Shown here in pieces: positions 4,610 to 5,843 of a stretch of DNA of 5,843 nucleotides; position 1 is the first letter of the stretch; each line of letters starts with the position of its first letter. Below the pieces are notes generated by a model. The model made no database searches and had not been told where the DNA came from. It saw only the letters and a list, made by a program, of their open reading frames with translations. This stretch comes from Chloroflexota bacterium (GTDB lineage Bacteria > Chloroflexota > Dehalococcoidia > GIF9 > UBA5629): NCBI GenBank assembly GCA_016875975.1, contig VGOF01000097.1, positions 1-5,843 of the forward strand. Reading direction: 5' to 3'. Both the position numbers and the translations under genes were made by a program.

Positions 4610-5843
4610 ATGAACCTCGGCAGCTTAACCGAAGAGAACATCAAAAGATTCGGGGAATATGAATCAGTCTATTTCGAAGGCAAGTGGTATACCAATGTCG
4701 AGATGAACCAGACAGCCAACCGCCTGGGCAATGCCCTGAAATCACTGGGCATAAGCAAAGGCGACCGTGTGGCCATCCAAATGCCCAACAGCCCACCCGT
4801 ATTTGCTTCGTTCCCGGCAATCTACAAAATAGGCGCCATCGTCGTCCCCATGAGCCCACTCCTCAGACCCGACCAGTCGGCGTATATATTCCGCGACTGT
4901 GGAGCAAAAGCTGTCATCACCAGTCCGGAATACGTCGTCTGGGCGCAGCAGGCTCAAGCCCACGCCCCTGAACTCAAATATGTCATAGCTACCGAGCGCG
5001 ACGATATCCCGGAAACTATCTCCTACAACGAATTATTGTCAAAGAACTCTCCAGAGCTGGAAATTGAAACCACCGACAATGATGACTTGGCTGCACTTAT
5101 CTACACCGCAGGAACTACAGGACAACCCAAAGGTGTGATGCACACCCATTTCTCCCTTTATATCAACGCAATCGAGTTCTACTACTACATCCTGGTCCGG
5201 CGTCCTGTCGACCTGAGGTTGACCAGCAGGGCGCTCGACTCCAGGACGCTCCAGCCCATTAACATAGTGGAACACACTACTGGCATGGACCGCACCGGCA
5301 TCGGACTGGCAGTGCTGCCACTGTCTCACTCTTACGGCATCGCCTTCAGCAACCTGGCTGTTTTCATGGGAACAAAGGCCGTCGTCCTTAAGTGGTTCAA
5401 TGCCGAAGAAGCCCTGAAGGCCATAGAGACCTTCAAGGTCACAGGCGTGGCCATGGTCCCCACCATGTACATCTTAATGCTGAACCACCCCGACTTTGAC
5501 AAGTACAATTTGAGCTCACTTAAGGAGTGCATCTCCGGCGGCAGTGCGCTGCCTGTGGAAATAGCACAGGAATGGAAAAGGCGCACCGGCATAGACATCA
5601 GGGAAGGTTGGGGGCTAACTGAATCGGGAGCCACCACCACAGGACAACCCGCAGACCTGTCACCCAAGTATGGCTCTATCGGGAAATGCCTCCTTAAATG
5701 TAACACTATCAAGATATTTGACGACAATGATAAGGAATTACCACCAGGACAGGTTGGAGAACTGGTAATAAAAGGGCCCACAGTGATGAAGGGATACTGG
5801 AATGCCCCCAAGGAAACGGCCGAAGTCTTGAAGGATGGCTGGC
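4610..5843 (+). CDS. AMP-forming acyl-CoA synthetase (FadD-like ligase), N-terminal 411 residues, 3' end beyond window
   Basis: Family reaction: a carboxylic acid plus ATP gives an acyl-AMP, then the acyl-CoA, in the cytoplasm. The frame is open from ATG 4610 to the edge. Visible motifs are the P-loop core Y165-T-A-G-T-T-G-Q-P-K174-G, P237-L-S-H240, the stretch S309-G-G-S-A-L-P315, and the adenylate motif G333-W-G-L-T-E338. After that comes G383-E-L-V-I-K-G with G395-Y-W-N, leading to a truncated D409-G-W that normally continues into the hinge aspartate. The C-terminal lid with the catalytic lysine lies outside the window. Odd: G175 to H240 is 65 residues against about 38 in E. coli FadD, so there is an extra stretch of some 25 residues around 194-232, rich in Arg and Thr. 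Substrate chain length cannot be told; medium/long-chain or aromatic acids are possible. It has its own promoter and strong ribosome site, and no sign of co-transcription with the signalling genes. Confidence 0.93.
   Translation, partial: MNLGSLTEENIKRFGEYESVYFEGKWYTNVEMNQTANRLGNALKSLGISKGDRVAIQMPNSPPVFASFPAIYKIGAIVVPMSPLLRPDQSAYIFRDCGAKAVITSPEYVVWAQQAQAHAPELKYVIATERDDIPETISYNELLSKNSPELEIETTDNDDLAALIYTAGTTGQPKGVMHTHFSLYINAIEFYYYILVRRPVDLRLTSRALDSRTLQPINIVEHTTGMDRTGIGLAVLPLSHSYGIAFSNLAVFMGTKAVVLKWFNAEEALKAIETFKVTGVAMVPTMYILMLNHPDFDKYNLSSLKECISGGSALPVEIAQEWKRRTGIDIREGWGLTESGATTTGQPADLSPKYGSIGKCLLKCNTIKIFDDNDKELPPGQVGELVIKGPTVMKGYWNAPKETAEVLKDGW

Noticed and set aside
4641..4963. Minus-strand frames opposite the start of the acyl-CoA ligase
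   Set aside because: They are shadows of the ligase coding sequence, which has clear motifs, a promoter and a ribosome site on the plus strand.
5332..5811. 159-codon minus-strand frame opposite the acyl-CoA ligase
   Set aside because: Despite its length it is antisense to conserved ligase motifs and has no domain-like sequence of its own.

Overview
The window reads as a chromosomal segment of an anaerobic or facultatively anaerobic bacterium with roughly balanced base composition. It holds six protein genes, two of them cut by the window edges. I see no RNA gene, CRISPR array, insertion sequence or phage gene. The iron-sulfur-rich redox subunit, the soluble GAF histidine kinase with stand-alone receivers, and the acyl-CoA ligase would fit an anaerobic Chloroflexota (Dehalococcoidia-like) or Desulfobacterota lineage. 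That placement is an inference from gene content and is weak.

Layout. Positions 1-1348 (minus, 3' end beyond the window) encode the N-terminal 449 residues of a large NuoG/formate-dehydrogenase-alpha-like protein. It has a full set of Fe-S ligands, but tyrosine stands where formate dehydrogenases carry their molybdenum-binding Cys/Sec. Positions 1349-1669 are a divergent control region with good sigma70-type promoters in both directions and several inverted repeats. Positions 1670-2161 (plus) encode a small stand-alone cyclic-nucleotide-binding-fold protein without a DNA-binding domain. It converges, 7 bases away, on a minus-strand signalling cassette at 4273-2169. In transcription order that cassette is a GAF histidine kinase and two single-domain response regulators. 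Positions 4274-4609 are a second divergent control region. From 4610 (plus) an AMP-forming acyl-CoA synthetase runs off the right edge.

How they may work together. The kinase has a soluble GAF sensor and its two partner receivers have no output domain. The pathway therefore probably ends in protein-protein contacts or a phosphorelay rather than direct promoter binding. The lone nucleotide-binding-fold protein next door also lacks an output domain. All local regulators in this window are thus signal-sensing or signal-passing modules without an effector. Whether they control the redox subunit or the acyl-CoA ligase cannot be read from the sequence.

No clearly new system is visible. The best leads are the redox subunit with its altered molybdenum site, the effector-less signalling cluster, and the repeats in the two divergent promoter regions.
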